64,000 bases of DNA. Source: Streptococcus sp. k-402. GTDB lineage: Bacteria; Bacillota; Bacilli; Lactobacillales; Streptococcaceae. Where the stretch lies: NCBI RefSeq assembly GCF_013277515.1, contig NZ_VMNB01000003.1, positions 140,437 through 204,436 on the forward strand, read 5' to 3'. The translations under genes were made by a program, and so were the position numbers. The notes below the pieces were generated by a model. It had not been told where the DNA came from. It saw only the letters and a program-made list of their open reading frames with translations, and did no database searches. Positions 1 through 9,961 of this stretch are shown piece after piece; within the stretch, counting starts at the first letter, position 1; every line of letters starts with the position of its first letter.

Positions 1-868
1 GACCATTGCAACGATTGATATCGGAGGGACTGGGATTAAGTTTGCAAGTCTGACTCCTGATGGGAAAATATTGGATAAGACAAGCATTCCAACGCCTGAA
101 AGTTTGGAGGATTTACTATCTTGGTTAGACCAGCGCTTGTCAGAGCAGGATTACAGCGGGATTGCTATGAGCGTTCCGGGCGCGGTCAATCAAGAGACAG
201 GTGTGATTGATGGCTTCAGTGCGGTGCCCTACATTCACGGATTTTCTTGGTATGAGGCGCTTAGCTCTTATCAGATTCCTGTCCATCTGGAAAATGATGC
301 CAACTGCGTTGGACTCAGTGAACTACTAGCTCATCCAGAACTTGAAAATGCAGCCTGTGTCGTGATTGGGACAGGGATTGGCGGAGCCATGATTATCAAT
401 GGTAGACTTCATCGAGGTCGCCACGGCTTGGGTGGAGAATTTGGCTATATGACAACTCTTGCCCCTGCTGAAAAGCTCAACAACTGGTCGCAACTAGCGT
501 CAACTGGCAATATGGTGAGATACGTGATTGAAAAATCTGGTCAGACTGATTGGGACGGCCGCAAGATTTACCAAGAAGCCGCAGCTGGAAATGTTCTTTG
601 TCAAGAAGCCATTGAGCGCATGAACCGCAATCTGGCGCAAGGTTTGCTTAATATCCAGTATCTGATTGATCCAGATGTCATCAGTCTGGGAGGTTCTATC
701 AGTCAAAATCCAGATTTCATCCAAGGTGTCAAGAAGTCTGTTGATAACTTTGTCGATGCCTACGAAGAATATACGGTCGCACCTCTTATCCAAGCCTGCA
801 CCTATCATGCAGATGCTAATCTCTACGGTGCCCTTGTCAACTGGCTACAGGAGGAAAATCAATGGTAA
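1..868 (+). CDS. ROK family sugar kinase (5' end cut by the window)
   Basis: The reading frame is open from base 2, giving [17 protein letters not shown] at the N terminus. This is the ROK phosphate-binding motif, so only the first bases of the start codon are missing and the protein would be about 289 aa. A second ROK signature, [17 protein letters not shown], lies near the middle and is followed by GLGGEFGYM. The family phosphorylates sugars such as glucose, N-acetylglucosamine or N-acetylmannosamine in the cytoplasm, and some members are repressors. No helix-turn-helix precedes the kinase fold, so a kinase is favoured. The Cys-rich zinc motif of many ROK kinases is not visible ([10 protein letters not shown] occupies that region). 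The gene overlaps the next one by 7 bases, which implies translational coupling with a hexosaminidase and suggests an amino sugar substrate (inference). Confidence 0.9.
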   Translation, partial: TIATIDIGGTGIKFASLTPDGKILDKTSIPTPESLEDLLSWLDQRLSEQDYSGIAMSVPGAVNQETGVIDGFSAVPYIHGFSWYEALSSYQIPVHLENDANCVGLSELLAHPELENAACVVIGTGIGGAMIINGRLHRGRHGLGGEFGYMTTLAPAEKLNNWSQLASTGNMVRYVIEKSGQTDWDGRKIYQEAAAGNVLCQEAIERMNRNLAQGLLNIQYLIDPDVISLGGSISQNPDFIQGVKKSVDNFVDAYEEYTVAPLIQACTYHADANLYGALVNWLQEENQW

Positions 869-2742
869 TTTTTACAGGACTTAGTTCCAAACAAACGCAA
901 GCTATTGAGGTTTTAAAAGGTCACATTTCTCTACCAGATGTAGAGGTAGCAGTCGCTCAGTCTGACCAAGCCTCTATCTCTATCAAGGGTGAGGGTGGCC
1001 ACTATCAACTAACTTACCGCAGACCCCACCAACTTTATCGTGCCTTGTCCTTGTTGGTAACAGCTCTAGCAGAAGGTGACAAAGTAGAGATTGAGGAGCA
1101 GGCAGCTTATGAAGAGTTGGCCTACATGGCAGACTGTTCTCGAAATGCGGTGCTGAATGTGGCTTCTGCCAAGCAGATGATTGAGGTCTTGGCTCTCATG
1201 GGCTACTCAACCTTTGAGCTTTACATGGAAGATACCTACCAGATTGAGGGACAACCTTACTTTGGTTATTTCCGTGGTGCCTACTCGGCTGAGGAGTTGC
1301 AGGAGATCGAAGCCTATGCCCAGCAGTTTGACATGACCTTTGTGCCCTGCATCCAGACTTTGGCCCACTTGTCAGCCTTCGTCAAATGGGGTGTCAAAGA
1401 AGTGCAGGAGCTCCGTGATGTGGAGGATATTCTTCTCATTGGTGAAGAAAAGGTTTATGACCTGATTGATGGCATGTTTGCTACTCTATCTAAACTACAA
1501 ACTCGCAAGGTCAATATCGGGATGGACGAAGCCCACTTGGTTGGCTTGGGACGTTACTTGATATTGAATGGTGTTGTGGATCGTAGTCTCCTCATGTGCC
1601 AACACTTGGAGCGCGTGCTGGATATTGCTGACAAATATGGTTTTCACTGCCAGATGTGGAGCGATATGTTCTTTAAACTTATGTCAGCGGATGGCCAGTA
1701 CGACCGTGATGTGGAAATTCCAGAGGAAACGCGTGTCTACCTAGACCGCCTCAAAGACCGTGTGACCTTAGTTTACTGGGATTATTATCAGGATAGCGAG
1801 GAAAAATATAATCGCAATTTCCGCAATCATCATAAGATTAGTCGTGACCTTGCATTTGCAGGGGGAGCTTGGAAGTGGATTGGCTTTACACCTCACAACC
1901 ATTTTAGCCGTCTAGTGGCTATCGAGGCAAATAAAGCCTGCCGTGCCAATCAGATTAAAGAAGTCATCGTGACGGGTTGGGGGGACAATGGTGGTGAAAC
2001 TGCCCAGTTCTCTGTCCTCCCAAGCTTGCAAATCTGGGCAGAACTCAGCTATCGCAATGACCTAGACCGTTTGTCTGCACACTTCCAGACCAATACAGGT
2101 TTATCGGTTGAAGATTTTATGCAGATTGACCTTGCCAACCTCTTGCCAGACCTGCCAGATAATCTCAGTGGTATCAATCCCAACCGCTATGTCTTTTATC
2201 AGGATGTTCTCTGTCCCATTCTTGATCAACACATGACACCTGAACAGGACAAACCGCACTTCTCTCAGGCTGCTGAGACCCTTGCTAACATTAAAGAAAA
2301 AGCTGGCAACTATGCCTACCTCTTTGAAACTCAGGCTCAGTTGAACAAGATTTTAAGTAGCAAAGTGGATGTAGGAAGACGCATTCGTCAAGCCTATCAA
2401 GCGGATGATAAGGAAAGTCTGCAAGAAATCGCAAGACAAGAATTACCAGAACTCAGAAGCCAAATAGAGCACTTCCATGCCCTCTTTAGCCATCAATGGC
2501 TGAAGGAAAACAAGGTCTTTGGCTTGGATACAGTTGACATCCGTATGGGCGGACTCTTGCAACGCATCAAGCGATCAGAAAGCCGCATCGAGGCTTATCT
2601 GACTGGTCAGCTTGACCGCATCGATGAGCTGGAAGTAGAAATTCTGCCATTTAACGACTTCTACGCAAACAAGGATTTCGCAGCTACAACAGCCAACCAA
2701 TGGCATACTATTGCGACAGCTTCAACGATTTATACGACATAA
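862..2742 (+). CDS. Glycoside hydrolase family 20 (beta-N-acetylhexosaminidase-like), cytoplasmic
   Basis: Protein of 626 aa with no signal peptide. A TIM-barrel region with [12 protein letters not shown] near residue 90 and [14 protein letters not shown] around 218-231 carries the Asp-Glu pair (D222, E223) that GH20 enzymes use in substrate-assisted catalysis. The long C-terminal helical region is typical of intracellular GH20 proteins of Firmicutes. Start is ATG 862 behind CAGGAGGA, inside the end of the ROK kinase gene. Lack of a secretion signal implies action on imported oligosaccharides, which fits the glycan ABC importer directly downstream. The closest named enzyme I can think of is the second pneumococcal hexosaminidase, GH20C; identity with it is inference. 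Confidence 0.88.
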   Translation: MVIFTGLSSKQTQAIEVLKGHISLPDVEVAVAQSDQASISIKGEGGHYQLTYRRPHQLYRALSLLVTALAEGDKVEIEEQAAYEELAYMADCSRNAVLNVASAKQMIEVLALMGYSTFELYMEDTYQIEGQPYFGYFRGAYSAEELQEIEAYAQQFDMTFVPCIQTLAHLSAFVKWGVKEVQELRDVEDILLIGEEKVYDLIDGMFATLSKLQTRKVNIGMDEAHLVGLGRYLILNGVVDRSLLMCQHLERVLDIADKYGFHCQMWSDMFFKLMSADGQYDRDVEIPEETRVYLDRLKDRVTLVYWDYYQDSEEKYNRNFRNHHKISRDLAFAGGAWKWIGFTPHNHFSRLVAIEANKACRANQIKEVIVTGWGDNGGETAQFSVLPSLQIWAELSYRNDLDRLSAHFQTNTGLSVEDFMQIDLANLLPDLPDNLSGINPNRYVFYQDVLCPILDQHMTPEQDKPHFSQAAETLANIKEKAGNYAYLFETQAQLNKILSSKVDVGRRIRQAYQADDKESLQEIARQELPELRSQIEHFHALFSHQWLKENKVFGLDTVDIRMGGLLQRIKRSESRIEAYLTGQLDRIDELEVEILPFNDFYANKDFAATTANQWHTIATASTIYTT

Positions 2743-2804
2743 AAAACAAGAACACCTTGCTTGGCGCAGGGTGTTTCGCGTGAAACATCCCTTTCTTCAA
2801 AAGT

Positions 2805-2836
2805 ACTCCACATAAAATAATTTGTGGAGTTTTTTC
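2805..2836 (+). terminator. Rho-independent terminator after the ROK-GH20 genes
   Basis: Perfect 8-bp stem ACTCCACA/TGTGGAGT (2805-2812 and 2823-2830) with a 10-base AT loop, followed by TTTTTCT. It separates the kinase-hexosaminidase pair from the ABC transporter promoter. Confidence 0.85.
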
Positions 2837-2848
2837 TATAATTAGGAG

Positions 2849-2878
2849 TTTAACCTAATCTGCAAATAGGAGTATACT
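2849..2878 (+). promoter_or_regulatory. Putative promoter of the glycan ABC transporter operon
   Basis: A good -10 box TATACT at 2873-2878 with a weak -35 (TTTAAC, 2849-2854) 18 bases upstream. The weak -35 suggests dependence on an activator (inference). Confidence 0.5.
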
Positions 2879-2883
2879 AATAA

Positions 2884-2897
2884 TGTAATCGTTATCA
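2884..2897 (+). promoter_or_regulatory. CcpA catabolite-response element (cre)
   Basis: TGTAATCGTTATCA matches the cre consensus TGWAANCGNTNWCA at every position. It lies just after the -10 box, covering the expected transcription start. At that place CcpA normally represses, so the importer should be shut off when preferred sugars are present. Confidence 0.75.
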
Positions 2898-2948
2898 AAA
2901 GTCTAAAAAAATTTTTAGATGGATATCAAAATAAAAAGGGAGGAAATT

Positions 2949-3878
2949 ATGAATAAGTTTTCAAAAACCTTGAGAGACAACTGGATCTTTCTCTTGATGG
3001 TTTTGCCAGGGGCACTCTGGTTGATTCTATTCTTCTACATTCCAGTATTTGGGAACGTGGTTGCCTTCAAAGACTACCACATGACCAGTAATGGTTTCAT
3101 AGATAGTATCATAAATAGTAAATGGGTCGGACTCGATAATTTCAGATTCTTATTTAGTTCAAGAGACGCCTTTATTATCACACGAAATACGGTCCTCTAC
3201 AATCTTGGCTTTATCTTTCTAGGTTTAGTTGTATCTGTAGGGATTGCCATTATCCTCAGCGAGCTCCGTTCTAAGAGAATGGTGAAGATTTTCCAAACTT
3301 CTATGTTGTTCCCTTACTTCTTGTCTTGGGTTATCATCAGTTTCTTTACAGATGCCTTCCTAAATATTGATAAAGGGGTGTTCAATCATTTATTGGAAAG
3401 TCTTGGTCTCAAAGAAGTCAACTTCTACGCTGATTTGGGAATTTGGCCCTATCTCCTACTTTTCTTAGGTATTTGGAAAGGTTTTGGATATAGCAGTGTC
3501 ATGTACTATGCGACAATCATGGGAATTGATCCAACCTACTACGAAGCAGCGACAGTGGACGGAGCCAGCAAATGGCAACGAATTCGCAATGTAACCATTC
3601 CGCAGTTGACACCGCTGGTAACTGTATTGACCATCCTTGCAGTTGGAAATATCTTCCGTGCAGACTTCGGTCTTTTCTATCAAATCCCTCACAATGCTGG
3701 TCAGCTTTATAACGTAACCAACGTCTTGGACGTATATGTTTATAATGGTTTGACCCAGACAGCGGATATTGGGATGGCTTCAGCAGCAGGTCTCTACCAA
3801 TCAGTAGTCGGATTGATTCTGGTGGTTCTATCAAACTTACTGGCAAGACGAGTTGATCCAAACTCAGCCTTGTTCTAA
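2949..3878 (+). CDS. ngtP1: ABC sugar/glycan transporter permease 1 (LplB/NgtP1-like)
   Basis: Inner-membrane permease of 309 aa with about six membrane segments and the cytoplasmic EAA loop YYEAATVDGASKWQRI, which contacts the ATPase. The start is ATG 2949, behind GGGAGG at suitable spacing; an in-frame ATG 30 bases earlier has no ribosome site. It is the first gene of a three-gene operon (permease, permease, binding lipoprotein) with no ATPase gene nearby. Streptococcal carbohydrate importers of this kind borrow a shared ATPase such as MsmK. Position and sequence type match the pneumococcal complex-N-glycan importer NgtS-P1-P2; the substrate assignment rests on that recognition, not on a search. 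Confidence 0.85.
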   Translation: MNKFSKTLRDNWIFLLMVLPGALWLILFFYIPVFGNVVAFKDYHMTSNGFIDSIINSKWVGLDNFRFLFSSRDAFIITRNTVLYNLGFIFLGLVVSVGIAIILSELRSKRMVKIFQTSMLFPYFLSWVIISFFTDAFLNIDKGVFNHLLESLGLKEVNFYADLGIWPYLLLFLGIWKGFGYSSVMYYATIMGIDPTYYEAATVDGASKWQRIRNVTIPQLTPLVTVLTILAVGNIFRADFGLFYQIPHNAGQLYNVTNVLDVYVYNGLTQTADIGMASAAGLYQSVVGLILVVLSNLLARRVDPNSALF

Positions 3879-3890
3879 AAGGAGGAGAAT

Positions 3891-4814
3891 ATGGCAGAAA
3901 AGAAAATTAAAAAAGAAAAAATTGATAATGTCGGCATTCACTCCTTCAGTAAGAAAGCAGATATCTTCTTCAGTATCATTTCGGGTTTGATTGCCCTCTC
4001 TTGTATCCTACCCTTCGTATTCGTTATCATTATTTCAGTGACGGACGAGAAAAGCCTCCTCCAATACGGCTATAGCTTCTTCCCATCCCAATTTGGATTA
4101 GACGGTTTTGAGTTCTTGGCACAGTTTAAGGATAAAATCTTACAGGCCCTCTTCATTTCTGTCTTTGTAACCGTAGTTGGGACATTTACAAATGTCTTTA
4201 TCACAACAACCTATGCCTACGCTATTTCACGGACAACCTTTAAGTATCGCAGATTCTTTACCATCTTCGTACTTCTCAGTATGTTGTTCAACGCTGGTTT
4301 GGTACCAGGTTATATCATGGTAACTCGTGTACTTCAGCTTGGGGATACTGTTTGGGCCTTGATTGTTCCAATGCTTCTCTCACCATTTAACATCATCTTG
4401 ATGCGTTCCTTCTTCAAGAAGACCATTCCAGAAGCCATTCTCGAATCGGCTCGTATCGATGGTGCCAGTGAGGCTAGGATTTTCTTCCAAATCTGTTTGC
4501 CATTGTCACTACCAGGTATCGCAACCATCACGCTTTTGACAGCTCTTGGTTTCTGGAATGACTGGTTCAACGCCCTTCTGTACATCAAGAGTGACAACTT
4601 GTATCCATTACAATATTTGCTGATGCAAATCCAACAAAATATGGACTACATTGCCAAAGCGGTCGGCTTGACTGGTCAACTGGGAGTTGCTCTACCGAAA
4701 GAAACAGGTCGTATGGCCATGGTTGTGGTCGCAACCCTTCCAATCGCGATTTTGTATCCATTCTTCCAACGCTACTTTGTAAAAGGTTTGACTATCGGTG
4801 GTGTGAAAGAATAG
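3891..4814 (+). CDS. ngtP2: ABC sugar/glycan transporter permease 2 (YtcP/NgtP2-like)
   Basis: Second permease, 307 aa, with about six membrane segments and an EAA loop ESARIDGASEARIFFQ. Start ATG 3891 sits behind AAAGGAGG, 12 bases after the stop of permease 1. It would form the heterodimeric channel with its neighbour. The C terminus KGLTIGGVKE is typical for the YtcP-type carbohydrate permease subfamily. No anomalies seen. Confidence 0.85.
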   Translation: MAEKKIKKEKIDNVGIHSFSKKADIFFSIISGLIALSCILPFVFVIIISVTDEKSLLQYGYSFFPSQFGLDGFEFLAQFKDKILQALFISVFVTVVGTFTNVFITTTYAYAISRTTFKYRRFFTIFVLLSMLFNAGLVPGYIMVTRVLQLGDTVWALIVPMLLSPFNIILMRSFFKKTIPEAILESARIDGASEARIFFQICLPLSLPGIATITLLTALGFWNDWFNALLYIKSDNLYPLQYLLMQIQQNMDYIAKAVGLTGQLGVALPKETGRMAMVVVATLPIAILYPFFQRYFVKGLTIGGVKE

Positions 4815-4917
4815 TGCTTATTGAGGAAAAACATTTCTCATTTCCAAACTTCCCTTGAGTGAAGTTAAGATCATTACATTGTTTATAAGTTTAAAAATAA
4901 AAAAAGGAGTTTTTATC

Positions 4918-6393
4918 ATGGAAAACTGGAAAAAATATGCTTTTGCATCTGCTAGTGTAGTCGCTTTGGCTGCAGGTCTTGCTGCTTGTGGAAATTTGAC
5001 AGGTAACAGCAAAAAAGCTGCTGATTCAGGTGACAAACCTGTTATCAAAATGTACCAAATCGGTGACAAACCAGACAACTTGGATGAATTGTTAGCAAAT
5101 GCCAACAAAATCATCGAAGAAAAAGTTGGTGCCAAATTGGATATCCAATACCTTGGCTGGGGTGACTATGGTAAGAAAATGTCAGTTATCACATCATCTG
5201 GTGAAAACTATGATATTGCCTTTGCAGATAACTACATTGTAAATGCTCAAAAAGGTGCTTACGCTGACTTGACAGAATTGTACAAAAAAGAAGGTAAAGA
5301 CCTTTACAAAGCACTTGACCCAGCCTACATCAAGGGTAATACTGTAAATGGTAAAATTTACGCTGTTCCAGTTGCGGCCAACGTTGCATCATCTCAAAAC
5401 TTTGCCTTCAACGGAACTCTCCTTGCCAAATATGGTATCGATATTTCAGGTGTTACTTCTTACGAAACTCTTGAGCCAGTCTTGAAACAAATCAAAGAAA
5501 AAGCTCCAGACGTAGTACCATTTGCAGCTACTAAGAACTTCATCCCTTCTGAGAACTTTGACTACCCAGTAGCAAACGGTCTTCCATTTGTTATCGACCT
5601 TGAAGGGGATACTACTAAGATTGTAAACCGTTATGACGTTCCTCGTTTCAAAGAACACTTGAAGACTCTTCACAAATTCTATGAAGCTGGATATATTCCA
5701 AAAGACGTAGCCACAAGCGATACTTCATTTGACATTCAACAAGATACTTGGTTCGTTCGTGAAGAAACAGTAGGACCAGCTGACTACGGTAACAGCTTGC
5801 TTTCACGTGTTGCCAACAAAGATATCCAAATCAAACCAATCACTAACTTCATCAAGAAAAACCAAACAACCCAAGTTGCTAACTTTGTCATCTCAAACAA
5901 CTCTAAGAACAAAGAAAAATCAATGGAAATCTTGAACCTCTTGAATACGAACCCAGAACTTTTGAACGGTCTTGTTTACGGTCCAGAAGGCAAGAACTGG
6001 GAAAAAATTGAAGGTAAAGAAAACCGTGTTCGCGTTCTTGATGGCTACAAAGGAAACACTCACATGGGTGGATGGAACACTGGTAACAACTGGATCCTTT
6101 ACATCAACGAAAACGTTACAGACCAACAAATCGAAAATTCTAAGAAAGAATTGGCAGAAGCTAAAGAATCTCCAGCGCTTGGATTTATCTTCAATACTGA
6201 CAATGTGAAATCTGAAATCTCAGCTATCGCTAACACAATGCAACAATTTGATACAGCTATCAACACTGGTACTGTAGACCCAGATAAAGCGATTCCAGAA
6301 TTGATGGAAAAATTGAAATCTGAAGGTGCCTACGAAAAAGTATTGAACGAAATGCAAAAACAATACGATGAATTCTTGAAAAACAAAAAATAA
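4918..6393 (+). CDS. ngtS: Extracellular glycan-binding lipoprotein of the ABC importer (NgtS-like)
   Basis: Substrate-binding protein of 491 aa with a lipoprotein signal peptide: charged N terminus MENWKK, hydrophobic stretch, and lipobox LAAC with C24 as the lipidated cysteine. Start ATG 4918 follows AAAAAAGGAG; an upstream in-frame TTG at 4855 is rejected because it would bury the signal peptide. The size and family (large family-1 solute-binding proteins) fit oligosaccharide capture. In S. pneumoniae the equivalent protein binds complex N-glycans. Its last 38 codons and its terminator are repeated at 10753-10966 on the far side of the next island. Confidence 0.87.
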   Translation: MENWKKYAFASASVVALAAGLAACGNLTGNSKKAADSGDKPVIKMYQIGDKPDNLDELLANANKIIEEKVGAKLDIQYLGWGDYGKKMSVITSSGENYDIAFADNYIVNAQKGAYADLTELYKKEGKDLYKALDPAYIKGNTVNGKIYAVPVAANVASSQNFAFNGTLLAKYGIDISGVTSYETLEPVLKQIKEKAPDVVPFAATKNFIPSENFDYPVANGLPFVIDLEGDTTKIVNRYDVPRFKEHLKTLHKFYEAGYIPKDVATSDTSFDIQQDTWFVREETVGPADYGNSLLSRVANKDIQIKPITNFIKKNQTTQVANFVISNNSKNKEKSMEILNLLNTNPELLNGLVYGPEGKNWEKIEGKENRVRVLDGYKGNTHMGGWNTGNNWILYINENVTDQQIENSKKELAEAKESPALGFIFNTDNVKSEISAIANTMQQFDTAINTGTVDPDKAIPELMEKLKSEGAYEKVLNEMQKQYDEFLKNKK

Positions 6394-6487
6394 TCAGCTA
6401 AATTGATTTCGTGTATTCATTCCTAACTCCTAAAATAAGAATCACTGCTTTCCTCATGTTTATCTGGGGGAGGCAGTGGTTTTTTTT
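6277..6487. repeat. ngtS: Left copy of the ngtS 3' end direct repeat
   Basis: The final 117 coding bases of ngtS plus its 3' region and terminator occur again at 10753-10966. Differences include one codon (GCC to TCC), a short CCTAA insertion before the terminator and one loop base. The two copies bracket the 6.5-10.7 kb island. Confidence 0.9.
6443..6487 (+). terminator. Rho-independent terminator of the ngt operon
   Basis: Stem beginning CACTGC (6443-6448) and ending GCAGTG (6473-6478), extended by further G-C and G-U pairs to about 13 bp, with an ATGTTTATCT loop and a run of eight T. Confidence 0.9.
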
Positions 6488-6500
6488 GAATGAAAAATAA

Positions 6501-6530
6501 ACCAACTAATATAATTCAGGTATAGTTGGT
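6501..6530 (-). terminator. Terminator of the minus-strand ABC island operon
   Basis: ACCAACTA (6501-6508) pairs with TAGTTGGT (6523-6530). Read on the minus strand the hairpin is followed by TTTATTTTTC. It also carries a CTTTTTG tail on the plus strand, so it may work in both directions. Confidence 0.7.
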
Positions 6531-6586
6531 CTTTTTGTATAAAATTGCTATTTTATGAGGAGTGTTGTCTCTGTAATAAATCATTC

Positions 6587-7201
6587 TTATCCCAAGTATA
6601 GAACTTCATCACAGAGACATTCGATATCTTGCTCTATATGAGAAGCTAGAATAATAAGTTTCCCCTTTTCTTTTAGGTGGAGTAATTTTTCTCGAATTTT
6701 TTGAACAGATTGCTTATCAAGTCCGTTCATTGGTTCATCTAAGAGTAATATATCTGGATTTTCCATAAAAGCCTGTGCTAGAGCTAATTTTTGTTTCATT
6801 CCTAAAGAGTAGTGTTTTACTTTTTTAGAAGAACTAGGATTGAGTCCTACATCTATCATACTCTGAATGATTTCTTTCTCTCCTATTTTATTTTTGATTA
6901 GAGCTAGTTGATGTAAGTTATCAAAACCAGAATAACCTTCCAGAAATCCTGGAGTCTCAATAATAACACCTACACTTGGTAAGAAGGGAAAATCTATTCC
7001 AAGTATGTTTCCATCTAATTCGATTTTTCCTTCAGTTATACCTTCTAATCCCGCTAAACACTTGAGTAAAACTGTTTTTCCTGAACCGTTATATCCAACA
7101 ATTCCGTATATATTTCCACTGGAAAATTCAAAGGAAAGGTCTTCAAAAATTACATTGTGTTTATAGTTTTTACGAATAGATTTTAAATGTAAGTCTGTCA
7201 T
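6587..7201 (-). CDS. ABC transporter ATP-binding protein, bacteriocin export/immunity type
   Basis: Protein of 204 aa with Walker A GYNGSGKTVLLK (about residues 37-48), an ABC signature variant YSLGMKQKL, and Walker B ILLLDEPMNGLD. It is a single short ATPase domain of the BcrA/CcmA type that drives drug, lantibiotic or toxin efflux. It lies 2 bases after the stop of the permease gene and is the last gene of the island operon that begins at the secreted protein at 10475. Codon use is AT-rich like its neighbours and unlike the ngt genes. Confidence 0.88.
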   Translation of the reverse strand: MTDLHLKSIRKNYKHNVIFEDLSFEFSSGNIYGIVGYNGSGKTVLLKCLAGLEGITEGKIELDGNILGIDFPFLPSVGVIIETPGFLEGYSGFDNLHQLALIKNKIGEKEIIQSMIDVGLNPSSSKKVKHYSLGMKQKLALAQAFMENPDILLLDEPMNGLDKQSVQKIREKLLHLKEKGKLIILASHIEQDIECLCDEVLYLG

Positions 7202-7203
7202 AT

Positions 7204-8049
7204 CTATTGTCTCCTTATTTTTTTCATAACAACTAGGATTATGGTGAGCAAAAGGTATAAAAGTAGGATACGAGTAATTATTTCTGGTAGGGATAGTAAG
7301 CCAGAATGGGCTTCGTATTTAATATAATGGAAGTCTAGCCAAGTTAAAGGAGATAAAAATTTAATCCAGAAACGTGAAGCTTCTGTAATAAATAATTCTA
7401 CAATAACTAATCCACAGGCTAAGGTATTTCCTAAATTAGAATAATAACTATTGAAAACGAAAATCACTCCCCCAATCAATATGAACATAAGGAATAACAA
7501 TAAGAATATTTGAAAAAAAGCGCCATAGGGAGAATAATATTGCAGTATAATGGAGCGTAGATGCGTCATGCTATCAACACCTTCCGGAAATGAAATGCGT
7601 CCTTGAGCTAGGGAGGGTAGGAGACGTCCCCAATGATTTGAAAGGTGTAGTGTAGGGAGAAAAGTGATTAAAATGCTGATGATTTGGTAAATCGAAGCGA
7701 TTAAGCTCGCGATAAGCAGATAAATAAACTGGGAGAGCATCCACTTTTTCTGTCCGATTTTTAAGATTAACCAAAACTGGAAAGTATCTTTTAAAGGAAG
7801 ATTGCTAAATAGTAGTATGACAGATAAAATAGAAATTGCAGTGAACCATTGACTCGTGAAGAGAACAGTTACAATGCTGACAGGATAAGTTTCTTTGAAG
7901 TGATTAGCTAAATTAGAAAAAGGTAGCATTAAAATCAAAGTATAGAGGTGAAAGAAAATTAAGATAGGCAACAATCGTTTAAAGGTGAATTGTTGTTTTA
8001 AGAGAATAGTTACTACACGTATAATCTCCATAAGATTACTCCTTATCAT
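7204..8049 (-). CDS. Membrane permease subunit of the island ABC transporter (second)
   Basis: 281 aa, strongly hydrophobic, with about six membrane segments, including stretches near residues 12-45, 65-85, 110-130, 175-200 and 255-278. No enzymatic motif. It overlaps the end of the upstream membrane protein gene by 14 bases and precedes the ATPase by 2 bases, so the three gene products very likely form one transporter. I cannot assign a named family. It is possibly an ABC-2-like exporter or immunity permease. Confidence 0.75.
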   Translation of the reverse strand: MIRSNLMEIIRVVTILLKQQFTFKRLLPILIFFHLYTLILMLPFSNLANHFKETYPVSIVTVLFTSQWFTAISILSVILLFSNLPLKDTFQFWLILKIGQKKWMLSQFIYLLIASLIASIYQIISILITFLPTLHLSNHWGRLLPSLAQGRISFPEGVDSMTHLRSIILQYYSPYGAFFQIFLLLFLMFILIGGVIFVFNSYYSNLGNTLACGLVIVELFITEASRFWIKFLSPLTWLDFHYIKYEAHSGLLSLPEIITRILLLYLLLTIILVVMKKIRRQ

Positions 8050-8857
8050 AAAAATGCCAATGTTTTTTAAGAGCTAGTCGAATGATCTCTATTGACAAAA
8101 GTGCCCATAGAGTTAAGAAAATATAAGGATAAAGCAACGAAAAAATATTTCGAAAGTTTTCGTCACCTACTTGAAAATATGCTAGCCCTTCTCGTAAATA
8201 ATCATCTGTCGTTAAGACGATATGTGGTAGAGTAAAAAAAGGGAGAACTCTCTCTAAACCAAATGTTGTGAGGACAAACCAGGCTGTACTTGGAAGAAGA
8301 TAGACCATTAACACATTAGGGTAAAAAACGGAAAGAACTCCACCTAATAGAGTAAAGAATGCAAAATAGAGTCCAATTAGACTAATGAGAAGGAAGTAGA
8401 AAAGGAATATAAATCCTTGATTTAACAACCACTGATTGCTAAAAGTAGATGAGTAGTGAGAATTAGTGAGGGGAAAATAAAAGGAGAGGAGAATTAAAAA
8501 ACAGAATCCTAAGGTCAGTCCTACAAAATAAGAACGGAAAATTAACCGTTTGACGAAGGAAGAAGCGTATTGTCGCAGAGACATACGACTAAGTAAAAAA
8601 GGAAGTCTATTTTGATGGTAGTCTTGTGAAAAGTCTGTTACTACAGTGGAAGCTGCTGTTAAGATATATAATGACATTGCTAGATTTCTAGAGAAGGAGA
8701 GCATGAAATAATCAGGGACTGCAAGTGAATTTCTTCCGTCTAATTTTATTGTTAGATCTGTATAGGACATCATCAATGCAACTACTAAGGAAAAGAGTAG
8801 TCCAATCCAAATCCTCCAATCTTTTAGCGTATATTTAAAGGGGAGAAGTAGTTTCAT
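8036..8857 (-). CDS. Membrane permease subunit of the island ABC transporter (first)
   Basis: 273 aa with about six predicted membrane segments and a short polar N terminus (MKLLLPFKYTLKDWRI). The stop of the upstream lipoprotein gene abuts its start, and its end overlaps the next permease gene. Two similar-sized permeases beside one ATPase suggests a heterodimeric membrane domain. No named family is recognised. Confidence 0.73.
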   Translation of the reverse strand: MKLLLPFKYTLKDWRIWIGLLFSLVVALMMSYTDLTIKLDGRNSLAVPDYFMLSFSRNLAMSLYILTAASTVVTDFSQDYHQNRLPFLLSRMSLRQYASSFVKRLIFRSYFVGLTLGFCFLILLSFYFPLTNSHYSSTFSNQWLLNQGFIFLFYFLLISLIGLYFAFFTLLGGVLSVFYPNVLMVYLLPSTAWFVLTTFGLERVLPFFTLPHIVLTTDDYLREGLAYFQVGDENFRNIFSLLYPYIFLTLWALLSIEIIRLALKKHWHFYDKE

Positions 8858-9934
8858 CTAACTTACCTCTTTCCAGTTTGTGGGATCGATAACTGCTTTA
8901 TCTATACGATCTTTTTCTTTGATTGTAAAGATTAGGAAGGGACGATAGAGATTTCCTCCATAGAGTTCTTTTTCTTGAGTGGGAATAGGTATATACTCAA
9001 TTGTAAATGACTCAATATAAATTGGACTGTCCAAAATCAAATTTTCGTATTTTTCTTTTAAGACGTCTAATCCTTTTTGGACAGAAAGAGTCGCCATTTT
9101 ATCTATTTTTTGAGTCGGTAAGATAACACCAGATAAATCAATTCCTTGAATCCCTGCTTGGGTGATGATAAAGTTTAGGTCAGGACCATGAATAAAACTA
9201 ATCTCTCCGGATGAACCTAGCTGAGTTTCGCCATCAATAACTCTTTTACTAGAAAGTTTTGGAAAAACAGTAACATAGCACATATCAGTCAGATTGTTTT
9301 TGTCTATCTTTGTTCCTTTTAATTCTTTGGCATTTCTTTCGTAGGTTGGGAGATACTCAAGGAGTGTTTCTTTTGAGATAGCGTAGATGAGATAATCATA
9401 ATCGTCAAATCCTAATTGGAGGGTATTTAGAAATTGCTTAACTTTGTTAACACCATCTTCTTTTGAAAATGGAAGTTCTTCTTTAAAGTCGGTTAGATTT
9501 AGATTATTTTCAATAGCGTCTAATCGTAGGTTGTGGAAAACACTTGATAGATCTGATATTTGATCAGATGTTAAATGAATCCATGATCCAGTTTTATTGA
9601 CGGTAATATCTGCTCTGGTCTTTCCTTTTTGTAGTCTGGTTAAAGGATTCTTATCGGCAATAATCTCACTAATTTCACTATCATTTCCCATAAAATTTTG
9701 AATAGCTGTTACTAATGTGTTTTTGTCTCCTTTTTTTGAGTCCCAAAAAGGCAATTCTTCTTTATAGGAGGTATCTATCTGGTCTGATAGATAGATTTGC
9801 TCTGTTATCTCTTTATAACCTTCTTTTATGGGGAGGTTTTCCTTATTTATCTCCGTTATTTGTTTTTTGTTATATTGACAAGCTGTTAAAAAGATAAAGG
9901 GAAGAATAAGTAGAAATAATAGGTATTTTTTCAT
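8858..9934 (-). CDS. Lipoprotein of unknown function in the island operon
   Basis: 358 aa with a lipoprotein signal (MKKYLLFLLILPFIFLTAC, lipobox LTAC, C19). The mature part is rich in Lys, Glu and Ser and has no motif I recognise. Start ATG 9934 is preceded on its strand by AAAAGGAG, which forms one arm of a hairpin (9944-9961). Located between the small secreted protein and the permeases, it could be an immunity lipoprotein that keeps the product off the producer's membrane, or a secretion accessory factor (both inference). Confidence 0.7.
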   Translation of the reverse strand: MKKYLLFLLILPFIFLTACQYNKKQITEINKENLPIKEGYKEITEQIYLSDQIDTSYKEELPFWDSKKGDKNTLVTAIQNFMGNDSEISEIIADKNPLTRLQKGKTRADITVNKTGSWIHLTSDQISDLSSVFHNLRLDAIENNLNLTDFKEELPFSKEDGVNKVKQFLNTLQLGFDDYDYLIYAISKETLLEYLPTYERNAKELKGTKIDKNNLTDMCYVTVFPKLSSKRVIDGETQLGSSGEISFIHGPDLNFIITQAGIQGIDLSGVILPTQKIDKMATLSVQKGLDVLKEKYENLILDSPIYIESFTIEYIPIPTQEKELYGGNLYRPFLIFTIKEKDRIDKAVIDPTNWKEVS

Positions 9935-9943
9935 AGTAAAAAA

Positions 9944-9961
9944 CTCCTTTTAAAAAAGGAG
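9944..9961 (-). promoter_or_regulatory. Hairpin covering the ribosome site of the island lipoprotein
   Basis: CTCCTTTT and AAAAGGAG form an 8-bp stem with a 2-base loop, followed on the minus strand by TTTTTT. It has the form of an intrinsic terminator whose 3' arm is also the Shine-Dalgarno sequence of the lipoprotein gene. This would let the upstream secreted protein be made in excess over the transporter (inference). Confidence 0.55.
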